Assembly: GCA_002733105.1 (NCBI GenBank)
Contig: NVUI01000010.1
Location: forward strand, 4,010-38,781
Length of the DNA: 34,772 nt
From: Methylophaga sp.
GTDB lineage: Bacteria > Pseudomonadota > Gammaproteobacteria > Nitrosococcales > Methylophagaceae
Reading direction: 5' to 3'
In this document: positions 1 through 9,595 of the stretch, piece after piece
Layout: each line of letters opens with the position of its first letter
Position numbering within the stretch: the stretch's first letter is position 1
Made by a program: the position numbers and the translations under genes
Notes under the pieces: generated by a model
What the model was told of the DNA's origin: nothing
What the model saw: only the letters and a program-made list of their open reading frames with translations
Databases searched by the model: none

Positions 1-266
1 TGATCTTGAATATCTTCAATATGAACCGTGCCACCATCATCTAAACGACGGGTTAAATTGTCGGTAATTTGTTGGGTGATCTTTTTAACGACATCATGAA
101 TTCGTCGACTATCCTGAGCTGAATCGCCTTCAACGGCAAGAAAAGCCTTGGTGATGGCGATGGCAATTTTGTTGCTATCAAAATCAGTCACTTGGCCATT
201 GCGGCGGATGACTTGATATTGGCTTGATGATGAGGGGGAAATTTGTGCTGTTGATTCGCCTGTCAT
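1..266 (-). CDS. nrdA: Ribonucleoside-diphosphate reductase alpha subunit, N-terminal part (partial)
   Basis: Only the first 88 codons are present; the gene runs off the left edge. The protein begins MTGESTAQIS and has a low-complexity Ser/Gln start. It then reads YQVIRRNGQVTDFDSNKIA and an IAITKAFLAVEG helix, which is the ATP-cone domain at the N-terminus of class I ribonucleotide reductase large subunits. That domain binds ATP or dATP and sets overall activity of the enzyme, which makes deoxynucleotides from NDPs. The ATG at 264-266 is preceded on the minus strand by AGGA about 12 nt upstream. The promoter region carries paired NrdR-type boxes and a DnaA box, which independently supports an nrd gene. 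ATP cones also occur in NrdD, NrdJ and NrdR, so the exact class rests on this context and on the NrdA-like sequence. Confidence 0.85.
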   Translation of the reverse strand, partial: MTGESTAQISPSSSSQYQVIRRNGQVTDFDSNKIAIAITKAFLAVEGDSAQDSRRIHDVVKKITQQITDNLTRRLDDGGTVHIEDIQD

Positions 267-312
267 AATGATAAATCCTGCTTTATCTAGAAAATGTGTA
301 AAAAGTACTAAA

Positions 313-360
313 CCACTACAAGTTGTGGTTTTGAGATGATTGAACCACAAGATGATGTGG
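313..360. promoter_or_regulatory. Paired NrdR-type boxes upstream of nrdA
   Basis: Two 16-bp palindromes of the form CCAC-N8-GTGG lie at 313-328 and 345-360. Each is embedded in a longer AACCAC-N8-GTGGTT repeat (311-330 and 343-362). Their centres are exactly 32 bp apart, about three helical turns. Paired sites of form xCAC-N8-GTGx with 31-32 bp spacing are the known arrangement for NrdR, the zinc-finger/ATP-cone repressor of ribonucleotide reductase genes. Assignment to NrdR rests on this architecture and on the adjacent nrdA; the central 8 bp match the consensus only loosely. Confidence 0.75.
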
Positions 361-398
361 TTTGTGAATAGTGAATAGTGGATATTCTGTGCAGAAGT

Positions 399-407
399 TG
401 TGGATAA
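399..407 (-). promoter_or_regulatory. DnaA box upstream of nrdA
   Basis: The sequence TGTGGATAA on the plus strand is the perfect R1-type DnaA box TTATCCACA on the minus strand, about 130 bp upstream of the nrdA start and in the same orientation. DnaA control of nrdAB is known in E. coli, so a role in coupling dNTP supply to replication initiation is plausible. A single 9-mer can also occur by chance. Confidence 0.55.
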
Positions 408-460
408 CTTTGTGTACGTATTGTGTCAGCTTAATGGGGGTGCGGTTTAACAGTTTGTTG

Positions 461-498
461 AAAAAAAGTTCCCTCCTGAGATATTTTTTCAGGAGGGG
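461..498 (-). terminator. Rho-independent terminator of bcp
   Basis: A perfect 9-bp stem (471-479 with 489-497) with a 9-nt loop lies 10 nt past the bcp stop. Read on the minus strand it is followed by AAC and a run of T (complement of the A-run at 461-467). Confidence 0.85.
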
Positions 499-507
499 AT
501 TTTTGGA

Positions 508-975
508 TTAAAGTGCTTTAACAGCGGTCAAAACCTCGGCAAGGTGTTCTTTTACTTTGACTTGACGCCATTCTTGACGCAAAACACCTAGCTGATCGAT
601 GAGGAAGGTGCTGCGCACAATTCCCATGTATTCGCGGCCATAGTTTTTTTTCAGATGTAAAACATCAAAAAGTGAGCAAGCTTGCTCTTGTGCATCTGAT
701 AATAAATCGAAAGGAAACTCATGCTTGGTTTTGAAATTTTCATGCACACGTACGCTATCGCGTGAAATACCAAAAATAAGGGTATTGTGATCATTAAATT
801 CTGCGATATGATCTCTAAAATTTTGACCTTCTAGCGTGCAGCCCGGTGTATTATCTTTAGGATAAAAATAGATAACGATATTTTTTCCTTGATGCTGTGA
901 TAAACGAAAAACACTATCGCCAGTACTGGGCAATTCAAAATCGGCTACGGGTTGACCAAGTTGTACTTTATTCAT
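508..975 (-). CDS. bcp: Thioredoxin-dependent peroxiredoxin, Bcp/PrxQ family
   Basis: This is a 155-residue cytoplasmic thiol peroxidase that reduces hydrogen peroxide and organic hydroperoxides, normally using thioredoxin. The peroxidatic cysteine is at about residue 46, in the Prx motif DNTPGCTLEG. The thioredoxin-like fold continues through the VRSTFLID strand. The E. coli enzyme has its resolving cysteine five residues after the peroxidatic one; here that position is Gln. The only other cysteine is near residue 100 (EQACSLFD), so the protein is either 1-Cys type or uses an atypical partner. I chose the ATG at 973-975 because AGGA lies 8 nt upstream; a TTG codon directly before it is also in frame. 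The gene is monocistronic, with its own -10 element and terminator. Confidence 0.93.
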   Translation of the reverse strand: MNKVQLGQPVADFELPSTGDSVFRLSQHQGKNIVIYFYPKDNTPGCTLEGQNFRDHIAEFNDHNTLIFGISRDSVRVHENFKTKHEFPFDLLSDAQEQACSLFDVLHLKKNYGREYMGIVRSTFLIDQLGVLRQEWRQVKVKEHLAEVLTAVKAL

Positions 976-1003
976 CAAGGGTTCCTGTTTTGTTAGAATG
1001 GAT

Positions 1004-1009
1004 ATTATA
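1004..1009 (-). promoter_or_regulatory. -10 element of the bcp promoter
   Basis: A perfect TATAAT is read on the minus strand about 29 nt upstream of the bcp ATG. No good -35 hexamer is seen at 16-18 bp, so activity may need an activator or be modest. Confidence 0.5.
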
Positions 1010-1195
1010 CCTGTGACCTTTGAAAATGTAGATTTATAGCATCCATCCTGAATGCGCTAGCAGTGTTATATTATTGAGCAGTAGGCTGATATTACATCAA
1101 CAATATGCCTTACTGGTCCAGCCATTATGCACACTAGAAAAACAATATCTGCCATGGTAACGGGTATATATACCTTATTACAGATGTGTGGGATC

Positions 1196-1224
1196 TTGTC
1201 ATCTTGTGTCTGGCAAAGTACCAT
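1196..1224 (+). promoter_or_regulatory. Candidate promoter for dapA, in the 976-1301 gap
   Basis: TTGTCA at 1196-1201 and TACCAT at 1219-1224 are separated by exactly 17 bp. They match sigma-70 at 5/6 and 4/6 positions and lie about 78 bp before the dapA ATG. The rest of the 326-bp bcp-dapA gap has no convincing gene. It holds a perfect 12-bp palindrome, GGTATATATACC, at 1163-1174 that could be an operator. No lysine riboswitch is apparent. Confidence 0.35.
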
Positions 1225-1301
1225 GCTCGTTTATTTTATAAGAGGCTGGCATACGATGGCACTTTTTCGTGTACAAGCTTTTGTGTTGGAGTGTTGTGAA
1301 C

Positions 1302-2180
1302 ATGTTTAGCGGCAGTATGGTGGCACTGGTGACACCGATGCGAGCAGATGGCTCGTTAGATGGTGACTGCCTGAATAAATTAATCGAGTTCCATATTAGT
1401 CAGGGTACTGATGCGATTGTGGCGATGGGTACAACCGGAGAGTCAGCTACATTAAACGTTGAAGAGCATTGTGATGTTGTGCGCCAAGTGGTGCAGCAAG
1501 TGAATGGTCGCGTACCTGTTATTGCTGGTACCGGTGCAAATTCGACTTCTGAAGCGATAGCGTTGACTCAACATGCCAAAGACTTAGGTGTTGATGCCGT
1601 GTTGTTGGTCACGCCTTATTATAATAGGCCAACACAAGAAGGTTTATATCAACATTACAAAGCGATTGCTGAGGCTGTTGATATTCCACAAATCCTATAC
1701 AATGTACCGTGTCGAACTGCGTGTGATATGTTGCCAGAAACGGTGGGGCGTCTTGCGGCTATCAATAATATTATTGGTATAAAAGAAGCAACAGGTGATT
1801 TAACACGTATTGAGCAAATTAAAGCATTATGTGACGATCAATTTGAACTTTATACTGGCGATGATGCCAATACTGTTGACTTCATCCTGTTAGGTGGTCA
1901 AGGCACTATTTCTGTTACTGCGAATGTCGCACCGGCAGCGATGCATGAAATGTGTGCTGCGGCCATTGCCGGTGATGAAGTAAGTGCAAGACAAATAGAT
2001 AAAAAATTGGCAGGATTGCACAAAAATTTATTTGTGGAAGCGAATCCGATCCCAGTGAAATGGGCGCTAACTGAAATGGACTTAATTCCAACCGGCATTC
2101 GATTGCCTATGACGATATTGTCAGAACAATATCATCAAACTGTTCGCGAAGCTTTGCTTGAAGCTGGCGTATTAAATTAA
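1302..2180 (+). CDS. dapA: 4-hydroxy-tetrahydrodipicolinate synthase
   Basis: The enzyme condenses pyruvate with aspartate semialdehyde, the first committed step to diaminopimelate and lysine. The protein is 292 residues, the same length as E. coli DapA, and the active-site residues fall at the same numbers: Thr44/Thr45 in GTTGES, Tyr107 in TPYYNRP, Tyr133 in YNVP, Arg138, and the Schiff-base lysine Lys161 in GIKEATGD. I chose the ATG at 1302, giving [13 protein letters not shown] as in the family, with GGAG 10 nt upstream. A GTG at 1269 would add eleven unrelated residues. It is the first gene of a block that continues with bamC, an MBL hydrolase and purC, as in pseudomonads. Confidence 0.97.
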   Translation: MFSGSMVALVTPMRADGSLDGDCLNKLIEFHISQGTDAIVAMGTTGESATLNVEEHCDVVRQVVQQVNGRVPVIAGTGANSTSEAIALTQHAKDLGVDAVLLVTPYYNRPTQEGLYQHYKAIAEAVDIPQILYNVPCRTACDMLPETVGRLAAINNIIGIKEATGDLTRIEQIKALCDDQFELYTGDDANTVDFILLGGQGTISVTANVAPAAMHEMCAAAIAGDEVSARQIDKKLAGLHKNLFVEANPIPVKWALTEMDLIPTGIRLPMTILSEQYHQTVREALLEAGVLN

Positions 2181-2201
2181 TTATTGAGTGACTTAAACTA
2201 C

Positions 2202-3230
2202 ATGAACTCTAAGCGTTTTAAATATACTTTATTAGCTACCTTATTAACAACGATAATCAGTGGCTGTAGTGCTTTGCCAGCTTTGGATGAGGTTGTACCA
2301 GACAATACTAAAAAATATCGTAAAGCGGATACAATGCCACCGTTAGATGTGCCCCCTGATTTAAGTACAGCACGCATTAAAGATGAAATCATAGGCAATC
2401 AAAATAGCACAACAACGTATTCAGAATATGAAGAAGCGGCTAATAATCCATTAGCAAGTAAATACAATATTACCCCTGATACCAAACCTGCTTTGGTAGG
2501 AGAAGGTCGTGATCGTCATTTAATGATGCCAGCTGATCGTGAAGTGACTTGGCAAAGAATACAAGAATTTTGGCAACAAAAAAATGTAGAAATTAGACGC
2601 CAAGACGAACGGATTGGTTTGATGGATACAGCCGTAGATCCTGATGGATATGCCTATCGGATAAGGATAGAGTCTGGTGAAACATCAAAGCGGACAAATA
2701 TTTATGTCGGTTCGACAGCGCATGAAGGTAATGCGCAAAAAGATGAGGCGATGTTACGCCAGTTAGCTGAATTCTTGGGTTTGATTTATCAACAAGAGCA
2801 GAAGAAAATTGCCATTCAGCAACAAAATACGCCTCAGGCTAGTGCGGTGAATGCCGTTTTGTTAGATGAAGCAGGCGGTCATCAAGCGTTGTTGGTTGAA
2901 CAGGATTTTACTGATGTTTGGAGTCGTGTTGGTCGAATTTTAGATAGTAAAGGTTTTGTGGTTGAAGATCGCGACCGTTCGCTGGGCACTTATTTTGTGC
3001 GTTATATCGACCCCTTCAAAGCGGTTGAAGAAGATGATGAAGGTATATTGAGTGCATTACTTTTTTGGCAAGATGATGAAGATAAAGCCCCTGAAGAATT
3101 TTATTATATCAAGCTGATTTCAGATGCCGTAAACACCAAAATAGTTATCTTAGATACTGAGAAAACACGCATCTCTACAGATACAGCTAAACGTCTATTA
3201 AGCTTGATGCAGGAGCAGTTGGCCAAGTAA
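2202..3230 (+). CDS. bamC: Outer membrane protein assembly factor BamC (lipoprotein)
   Basis: BamC (NlpB) is a lipoprotein of the BAM complex that inserts beta-barrel proteins into the outer membrane. The N-terminus MNSKRFKYTLLATLLTTIISGC is a lipoprotein signal peptide; Cys22 would be lipidated. Next comes the extended PALDEVVPD...PPLDVPPDL segment, typical of the unstructured BamC N-terminus that contacts BamD. Two helix-grip domains follow (roughly 95-200 and 210-340). The length of 342 is close to the E. coli protein. I start at the ATG at 2202, which places the signal peptide correctly; a TTG at 2184 is in frame but has no ribosome binding site. It lies 21 nt after dapA, as expected for this locus. 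Confidence 0.92.
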   Translation: MNSKRFKYTLLATLLTTIISGCSALPALDEVVPDNTKKYRKADTMPPLDVPPDLSTARIKDEIIGNQNSTTTYSEYEEAANNPLASKYNITPDTKPALVGEGRDRHLMMPADREVTWQRIQEFWQQKNVEIRRQDERIGLMDTAVDPDGYAYRIRIESGETSKRTNIYVGSTAHEGNAQKDEAMLRQLAEFLGLIYQQEQKKIAIQQQNTPQASAVNAVLLDEAGGHQALLVEQDFTDVWSRVGRILDSKGFVVEDRDRSLGTYFVRYIDPFKAVEEDDEGILSALLFWQDDEDKAPEEFYYIKLISDAVNTKIVILDTEKTRISTDTAKRLLSLMQEQLAK

Positions 3231-3997
3231 TGCGTTTTGCATCTCTCGGAAGTGGTAGCCGGGGCAATGCAACACTAATTTCACAGGGCAAAACGACACT
3301 CCTTGTTGATTGTGGATTTTCGGCTCGTGAAACTGAGAAACGCATGCAGCGTGCCGGTTTTGACGCGAAGGATCTAAGTGCGATTTTGGTGACACATGAA
3401 CATGCAGATCATATAAATGGTGTGCGTGTATTGGCTAGAAAATATCAATTGCAAGTTTATGCAACGGCGGGGACAGCAGGATGTTTATCTGCTGATTTGG
3501 CTAATTTGATTACTGAATTTAGCAGCCATGAAGTGTTTAATATCGGTGATATTGAAGCTTGTCCTTTTCCGGTGCCACATGACGCGCGGGAGCCCAGTCA
3601 GTTTGTATTTAACGATGGGCAACATCGTCTTGGTTTGTTAACGGATGTGGGTATGAGTACACCTATCATTGAGCAAGCACTGTCAGGTTGTGATGCCTTA
3701 CTACTTGAAGCTAACCACGATATAGATTTGTTAGACAATAGTGAATATCCAGATTATTTAAAATACCGCGTAGCAGGCCGTCATGGACATTTAAATAACG
3801 TACAATCAGCATCATTACTTGAAAAAATTGATACCTCTCGATTGCAGCATATTGTTGCAATGCATTTAAGTGAAAAAAATAATTCACCCAATATAGTGAT
3901 GCCACTATTTGCACAGGCATTAAACTGTGATCAAAGCTGGATCACTATTGCACAGCAAGATACTGGGTTTGATTGGCGAGAAACAACAAACAGTTAG
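3230..3997 (+). CDS. MBL-fold metallohydrolase, YycJ/WalJ-like
   Basis: This is a 255-residue metallo-beta-lactamase-fold hydrolase. The signature THEHADH lies at 55-61, with further probable metal ligands His117, Asp139 and His212 (MHLSEKNNS), giving a two-metal site. The start [17 protein letters not shown] is characteristic of the YycJ/WalJ group, sometimes described as exonuclease-like; the physiological substrate is not established in gammaproteobacteria. The ATG overlaps the bamC stop in TAATG, so translation is probably coupled. Its position between bamC and purC is conserved in pseudomonads. The next gene, purC, begins 11 nt after its stop. Confidence 0.88.
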   Translation: MRFASLGSGSRGNATLISQGKTTLLVDCGFSARETEKRMQRAGFDAKDLSAILVTHEHADHINGVRVLARKYQLQVYATAGTAGCLSADLANLITEFSSHEVFNIGDIEACPFPVPHDAREPSQFVFNDGQHRLGLLTDVGMSTPIIEQALSGCDALLLEANHDIDLLDNSEYPDYLKYRVAGRHGHLNNVQSASLLEKIDTSRLQHIVAMHLSEKNNSPNIVMPLFAQALNCDQSWITIAQQDTGFDWRETTNS

Positions 3998-4008
3998 AGA
4001 ATAAAATA

Positions 4009-4722
4009 ATGGAAAAAAGACAAGAATTATTTGCCGGCAAAGCTAAAAGCGTTTATGCCACTGATGATGATGACTATGTCATTTTAAGTTTTCGTGACGA
4101 TACTTCTGCCTTTGATGGTGAGAAGATTGAGCAACTTAGCCGTAAAGGTGAAGTGAATAATAAATTCAATGCTTTTATTATGGAATACCTAGGTAATGCG
4201 GGTATTCCTACTCATTTTGAAAAATTGCTTAATGCGAATGAATCTCTAGTTAAAAACATGCAAATGATGCCGGTCGAATGTGTGGTGCGTAATGTGGCAA
4301 GTGGTAGTTTGTGTCGTCGTCTTGGTGTGGAAGATGGTTTGGAATTGACCCCACCTGTGTTTGAGTTTTTTCTAAAAAATGATGACTTGCATGACCCGAT
4401 GATTAATGAATATCACATAGAAACATTTGGTTGGGCATCTGCTGAATCTGTTAACAAAATGAAAGAGTTAACGTTTAAAGTTAATGTTAAATTGAGTAAG
4501 TTATTTGCTGATGCAGGTATGATTTTAGTTGATTATAAACTTGAGTTTGGTTTATTTAAAGGTGAGGTTGTGCTTGGCGATGAGTTTAGCCCTGATGGTT
4601 GTCGTCTATGGGATAAAGAAACGGGTAAAAAACTGGATAAGGATCGTTTTCGTCAAGGTCTAGGTGGTGTGATTGAAGCTTATGAAGAAGTGGCTAGAAG
4701 GATTGGTGTAACCACACTATAA
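4009..4722 (+). CDS. purC: Phosphoribosylaminoimidazole-succinocarboxamide synthase
   Basis: SAICAR synthetase joins aspartate to CAIR with ATP in de novo purine synthesis. From the ATG at 4009 the protein is 237 residues, the same as E. coli PurC. It carries the ATP-binding start [11 protein letters not shown], the [11 protein letters not shown] segment, the substrate loop [10 protein letters not shown], and [20 protein letters not shown]. An in-frame start further upstream (3973) would overlap the MBL gene and add residues with no family support. The ribosome binding site is weak (AGAGA), which suits coupled translation at the end of the dapA-bamC-MBL-purC block. Confidence 0.97.
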   Translation: MEKRQELFAGKAKSVYATDDDDYVILSFRDDTSAFDGEKIEQLSRKGEVNNKFNAFIMEYLGNAGIPTHFEKLLNANESLVKNMQMMPVECVVRNVASGSLCRRLGVEDGLELTPPVFEFFLKNDDLHDPMINEYHIETFGWASAESVNKMKELTFKVNVKLSKLFADAGMILVDYKLEFGLFKGEVVLGDEFSPDGCRLWDKETGKKLDKDRFRQGLGGVIEAYEEVARRIGVTTL

Positions 4723-4789
4723 TTTATCCTGGGTTTTATGTCGTGCTTCGAGCCATTCCATTATGTACAGCATATTCAATCAGTAACGG

Positions 4790-5839
4790 TTAATTTAACA
4801 CTCGCCAAGCGATAGATTGCCCTGCACGCATAGGGATTAATGGTTGATCATCAAATGGGTAACTTTCTGGCACTGTCCAAGCTTGTTTGGATAAGGTGAT
4901 TTTGCTGTTATTTCTAGCTAATTGATAAAAGTCGGCACCAAAATGGCTAGCAAAGCCTTCTAATTTATCTAATGAGCCTGCCGCTTCAAATACTTCAGCA
5001 TAAAGTTCAATAGCAGCATGACTGCTGTAAATACCTGCACAGCCGCAGGCACTTTCTTTTAAATGCTGAACGTGTGGTGCACTGTCAGTGCCTAAGAAAA
5101 ATTTAGGGTTAGCGCTTGTTGCCGCTTGGATAAGTGCTTGTTGATGGGTATTACGTTTCAATACCGGCAAACAATAATGATGTGGATGGATGCCGCCGAC
5201 CAGTAAGTCGTTACGGTTTAATAATAAGTGATGTGGGGTGATTGTAGCAGCGACACGAGCATTGCAATGACTCACAAAGGCAACGGCATCAGCAGTGGTG
5301 ATGTGTTCAAAAACCACTTTGAGATCGGGGAAGGTGTTGACTAGGGGGATCAATACTTGATCAATAAAGACTTTTTCACGGTCAAATACATCAATCTCAA
5401 TACTGGTGACTTCACCATGTACCAATAAAGGCATTTGTAATTGTTCCATTTTAGCGAGTGCTTGGCTACATAGCTTAAGATCAGTTACACCGGCATCTGA
5501 GTTGGTAGTTGCACCAGCAGGATAGAGTTTAACGGCTTTTATAATGCCACTATCATAAGCAGATTGAATGTCTTCAGCGCTTGTATTGTCGGTTAAATAT
5601 AGTGTCATCAAAGGTTCAAAATCACTACCAGCAGGGCGGGCTTGTAGAATTCGTTTGTGGTAGCTGATAGCCAAAGCTGTTGTGGTAACTGGTGGGCGTA
5701 AATTGGGCATGATAATGGCGCGCCCAAAATAGCGAGCAACATCGGCAACGGTTCGGTGAAGTGCCTTTTCATCGCGTAAATGCAGATGCCAGTCATCGGG
5801 TTGAGTGATGGTGAGTTGTTCAATATGTGATTGGGTCAT
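4790..5839 (-). CDS. pyrC: Dihydroorotase, class II
   Basis: The enzyme cyclises carbamoyl aspartate to dihydroorotate in pyrimidine synthesis. At 349 residues it is the E. coli PyrC type rather than the larger class I type. The metal site is complete: His18 and His20 in DWHLHLRD, the carboxylated lysine Lys104 in AVKLYP, His141 (LLVHGE), His179 (FEHI) and Asp252 in LGTDSAPH. Arg22 and Asn46 bind substrate. It converges on purC, with 67 nt between the stops and no obvious terminator there. The ribosome binding site is weak (GAGATG about 12 nt upstream). Confidence 0.97.
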   Translation of the reverse strand: MTQSHIEQLTITQPDDWHLHLRDEKALHRTVADVARYFGRAIIMPNLRPPVTTTALAISYHKRILQARPAGSDFEPLMTLYLTDNTSAEDIQSAYDSGIIKAVKLYPAGATTNSDAGVTDLKLCSQALAKMEQLQMPLLVHGEVTSIEIDVFDREKVFIDQVLIPLVNTFPDLKVVFEHITTADAVAFVSHCNARVAATITPHHLLLNRNDLLVGGIHPHHYCLPVLKRNTHQQALIQAATSANPKFFLGTDSAPHVQHLKESACGCAGIYSSHAAIELYAEVFEAAGSLDKLEGFASHFGADFYQLARNNSKITLSKQAWTVPESYPFDDQPLIPMRAGQSIAWRVLN

Positions 5840-6247
5840 AAGCGATAGGGCATCTCTACTAAATTTAGCGGACTATTTCAGCCATACTAAAATTTGGCAT
5901 CAAAGTGAATTTTTGTAAATATTTAGTTCTTGATGGAGAATTATAACGCAGAGGATAGCTTTTTGGCTAAGTCCTATGTCGGTAAACTTATAAGCCTTCA
6001 TTTTATAGGAGAATAACCGTTTTCCGCAGAATGGTATAAAAGATCAATCCTTGGGAATTTATAGAACATTTTTTATTTAGTATTTGATATCCTTTCATTC
6101 TAGTATGGCTGTCAAATTAGCGCTTAAAAATGTATGGTAAATAATAGGGTTAAGCGTTGAAGTACTTGACCTTAGGTGCTATTACAAGTACCTTTATCGG
6201 TTTTATATTTTTGACTGTCGTTACGGCGATTAATTTAAGGGGACCAC
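5840..6247 (+). other. Long intergenic leader between pyrC and ilvI
   Basis: This 408-nt gap must hold the promoters of two divergent genes. I see no sigma-70 promoter that matches well at both hexamers. A TATAAC at about 5941-5946 is the best -10-like sequence. The distal half looks like an mRNA leader for ilvI, with a candidate leader ORF starting at 6157 and competing hairpins at 6162-6193, listed separately. A short ORF at 6105-6140 has no ribosome binding site. The rest shows nothing I recognise. Confidence 0.5.
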
Positions 6248-6267
6248 GTGGAATTAAGCGGTGGTGA
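6157..6267 (+). CDS. Candidate leader peptide overlapping the ilvI start
   Basis: A 36-codon ORF starts at TTG 6157, with AGGG 7 nt upstream, and ends at TGA 6265-6267, 20 nt inside ilvI in a different frame. Eleven of 36 residues are Leu, Ile or Val, including segments GFIFLTVVTAINL. The ilvI ribosome binding site lies within it. It could be an attenuation-type leader peptide, a translational coupler, or a small membrane peptide, since the middle is hydrophobic. The branched-chain codons are spread out rather than in the dense runs of E. coli leaders. It could also be chance. Confidence 0.35.
   Translation: MKYLTLGAITSTFIGFIFLTVVTAINLRGPRGIKRW
6162..6193 (+). promoter_or_regulatory. Competing hairpins in the ilvI leader
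   Basis: GTACTTG (6162-6168) pairs perfectly with CAAGTAC (6185-6191). AGGTGC (6174-6179) pairs with GTACCT (6188-6193) through five normal pairs and one G-U. The two share the 3' arm, so only one can form. The second is followed after a few bases by a T-rich stretch (6200-6213). This resembles an attenuator, but both stems are short. Confidence 0.35.
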
Positions 6268-7990
6268 AATTCTGATTCGTTCTTTAAAAGACGAAGGTGT
6301 TGAATATTTGTTTGGTTATCCTGGTGGTGCTGTATTGCATATCTATGATGCAATTTATCGGCAGGATGATGTTAAGCATATTCTAGTACGACATGAGCAG
6401 GCTGCTACACATGCAGCAGATGGTTATGCGCGTGCTACAGGAAAACCGGGAGTGGTACTTGTTACCTCCGGACCAGGAGCGACCAATGCCGTTACAGGTA
6501 TTGCTACAGCCTATATGGATTCAATCCCAATGGTGGTGATTACCGGACAAGTTTCATCAGCAGTGATTGGTAGCGATGCGTTTCAAGAAGTTGACTGTGT
6601 TGGTATTACGCGCCCATGTGTTAAGCATAATTTTTTAGTAAAAGATCTCAGCAAATTAGCTGAAACGATTAAAAAAGCATTTTTTGTTGCGACAACAGGT
6701 CGGCCGGGCCCAGTTGTTATTGATGTAACTAAAGACATCACTGATCCTGATATTAAAATTCCTTATCATTACCCTGATAAAGTATCGATACGATCATATC
6801 AGCCAACGGTTAAAGGTCATCCTGGACAGATCCGACGAGCGGTTAAATTACTTTTGTCAGCTAAGAAACCGATGATTTATAGTGGTGGTGGTGTGGTCTT
6901 AGGCAATGCTTCAGAACAACTACGCACTTTTGTACGTCACTTAGGTTATCCGATTACCAGTACTTTAATGGGCTTGGGTTCATATCCTGCTAGTGATGAT
7001 CTGTTTCTTGGTATGTTGGGTATGCATGGTACCTATGAATCCAATATGGCGATGCACGATTGTGATGTGTTGATTGCAATTGGTGCGCGTTTTGACGACC
7101 GTGTTACCGGGAAAATTGCTGAGTTTTGTCCTGATGCTAAAATTATTCACATAGATATTGACCCATCATCTATTTCTAAAACGATTGCTGTTGATATCCC
7201 TATCGTGGGTGATGTTGCAGGTGTTTTACAAGCGATGAACCATATGCTTGAAACAGGCACAAAACAAATACAGAAAAAAGAACTAGCAGCGTGGTGGAAA
7301 ATTATTCACGGCTGGCAAAATAAGAAATGTATGTCCTACGATAAAAATAGTGACAAGATTAAGCCTCAAGCCGTCATAGAATTGCTACATGAGATCACAG
7401 GGGGTGATGCCTATATCACGTCTGATGTGGGCCAGCATCAAATGTGGGCTGCTCAGTATTATGGTTTCGATAAACCTAATCGATGGATCAACTCGGGTGG
7501 CTTAGGTACCATGGGCTTTGGTTTGCCGGCTGCCATGGGTGTTCAATTAGCTTATCCAGATGAAACGGTGGCATGTGTAACGGGTGAAGGCAGTATCCAG
7601 ATGTGTATTCAGGAGCTTTCAACTTGTTTGCAATATGGTTTACCTATCAAAATAGTGGCATTAAATAATCGTTACTTAGGTATGGTTCGCCAATGGCAAG
7701 AGTTCTTTTATAAAGAGCGCTACTCACATTCGTATATGGAATCATTGCCAGATTTTGTTAAGTTAGCAGAAGCGTATGGTCATGTTGGCATTCGAGTTGA
7801 AAAACCAGAAGATCTACGGCCAGCAATGGAAAAAGCATTTGCGATGAAAGATAGATTAGTATTCTTAGACATCGTGACGGATCAATTGGAAAATGTGTTT
7901 CCTATGATTGCGGCAGGTAAAGCGCATAATGAGATGCATATGTCTCCTCATTGTGAAATGCCACAAAGTTCCGAGCGGGAGTTGTCTTAA
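6248..7990 (+). CDS. ilvI: Acetolactate synthase large (catalytic) subunit
   Basis: This thiamine-diphosphate enzyme makes acetolactate from pyruvate, or acetohydroxybutyrate with 2-oxobutyrate, the first common step to valine, leucine and isoleucine. The 580 residues show the N-terminal TPP domain with catalytic Glu50 (RHEQAATHAADGYAR), a central FAD domain (IGARFDDRVTGK), and the C-terminal TPP/Mg motif GEGSIQMCIQELSTC...NN. GEG in place of the textbook GDG is, as I recall, common in proteobacterial AHAS III-type enzymes. Translation starts at GTG 6248 behind a strong AAGGGGA 4 nt upstream. The TAA overlaps the ilvH ATG. The symbol ilvB would be equally defensible; I use ilvI because the partner is IlvH-like. 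Confidence 0.96.
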   Translation: MELSGGEILIRSLKDEGVEYLFGYPGGAVLHIYDAIYRQDDVKHILVRHEQAATHAADGYARATGKPGVVLVTSGPGATNAVTGIATAYMDSIPMVVITGQVSSAVIGSDAFQEVDCVGITRPCVKHNFLVKDLSKLAETIKKAFFVATTGRPGPVVIDVTKDITDPDIKIPYHYPDKVSIRSYQPTVKGHPGQIRRAVKLLLSAKKPMIYSGGGVVLGNASEQLRTFVRHLGYPITSTLMGLGSYPASDDLFLGMLGMHGTYESNMAMHDCDVLIAIGARFDDRVTGKIAEFCPDAKIIHIDIDPSSISKTIAVDIPIVGDVAGVLQAMNHMLETGTKQIQKKELAAWWKIIHGWQNKKCMSYDKNSDKIKPQAVIELLHEITGGDAYITSDVGQHQMWAAQYYGFDKPNRWINSGGLGTMGFGLPAAMGVQLAYPDETVACVTGEGSIQMCIQELSTCLQYGLPIKIVALNNRYLGMVRQWQEFFYKERYSHSYMESLPDFVKLAEAYGHVGIRVEKPEDLRPAMEKAFAMKDRLVFLDIVTDQLENVFPMIAAGKAHNEMHMSPHCEMPQSSERELS

Positions 7991-8487
7991 TGAAGCGTCA
8001 TATTATTTCGATTTTGATTGAAAATGAATCAGGTGCTTTATCTCGTGTTGCGGGTCTGTTTTCTGCACGAGCCTATAATATTGAATCATTGACAGTGGCG
8101 CCAACAGAAGATCCTTCGTTATCCAGAATGACCATTGTAACGACAGGTACCGATCAAATTATTGAACAGATAACCAAGCAGCTGAATAAGCTGATTGATG
8201 TGGTGAAGTTATTAGAATTAACAAGCGGGCCACATATTGAGAGAGAAATGATGCTGATAAAAGTAGTAGCATCAACCATGGCACAACGTGAAGAAGTGAA
8301 ACGATTAACGGATATTTTTCACGGACGAATTATTGATGTCACACCATCTATCTATACCATTGAGTTAACAGATTCCGGTGATAAATTGGATTCATTTATA
8401 GAAGCATTAGCGGAGCATAAAATATTGGAAACAGTGCGTTCTGGCGTATCTGGTATTGCTCTTGGTGAAAAAAGTTTGCATATTTAG
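7990..8487 (+). CDS. ilvH: Acetolactate synthase small (regulatory) subunit
   Basis: This 165-residue regulatory subunit binds valine and confers feedback inhibition on the catalytic subunit. The N-terminal ACT domain (about 1-78) carries ILIENESGALSRVAGLFSAR and YNIESLTVAPTEDPSLSRMT, nearly identical to E. coli IlvH. The C-terminal half (about 80-160) includes REMMLIKV and RIIDVTPSIYTIEL. The start overlaps the ilvI stop by one base (TAATG), giving translational coupling and balanced stoichiometry. Confidence 0.96.
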   Translation: MKRHIISILIENESGALSRVAGLFSARAYNIESLTVAPTEDPSLSRMTIVTTGTDQIIEQITKQLNKLIDVVKLLELTSGPHIEREMMLIKVVASTMAQREEVKRLTDIFHGRIIDVTPSIYTIELTDSGDKLDSFIEALAEHKILETVRSGVSGIALGEKSLHI

Positions 8488-8546
8488 CGTTTAATAACTT
8501 AATAGCGTGAAATAAAATTATATTTTTGAAGTATTTGAGGGTTTAA

Positions 8547-9566
<1,020 letters not shown>

Positions 9567-9595
9567 TATCAATCAAGTTAAATAAGTAGAATAAG

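Noticed and set aside
1163..1174. Palindrome GGTATATATACC upstream of dapA as an operator
   Set aside because: A 12-bp AT-rich palindrome can easily arise by chance; no known regulator fits. Mentioned only as a possible site.
1127..1309. 60-codon plus-strand ORF upstream of dapA
   Set aside because: It overlaps the dapA start region, has no ribosome binding site and resembles nothing known to me.
6105..6140. Eleven-codon ORF MAVKLALKNVW upstream of ilvI as a leader peptide
   Set aside because: No ribosome binding site, few branched-chain codons, and no associated terminator.
7576..7620. GEGS instead of GDGS in the TPP motif of acetolactate synthase as a loss of function
   Set aside because: Glu at this position is, as I recall, common in proteobacterial AHAS III-type enzymes, and the rest of the motif is intact.
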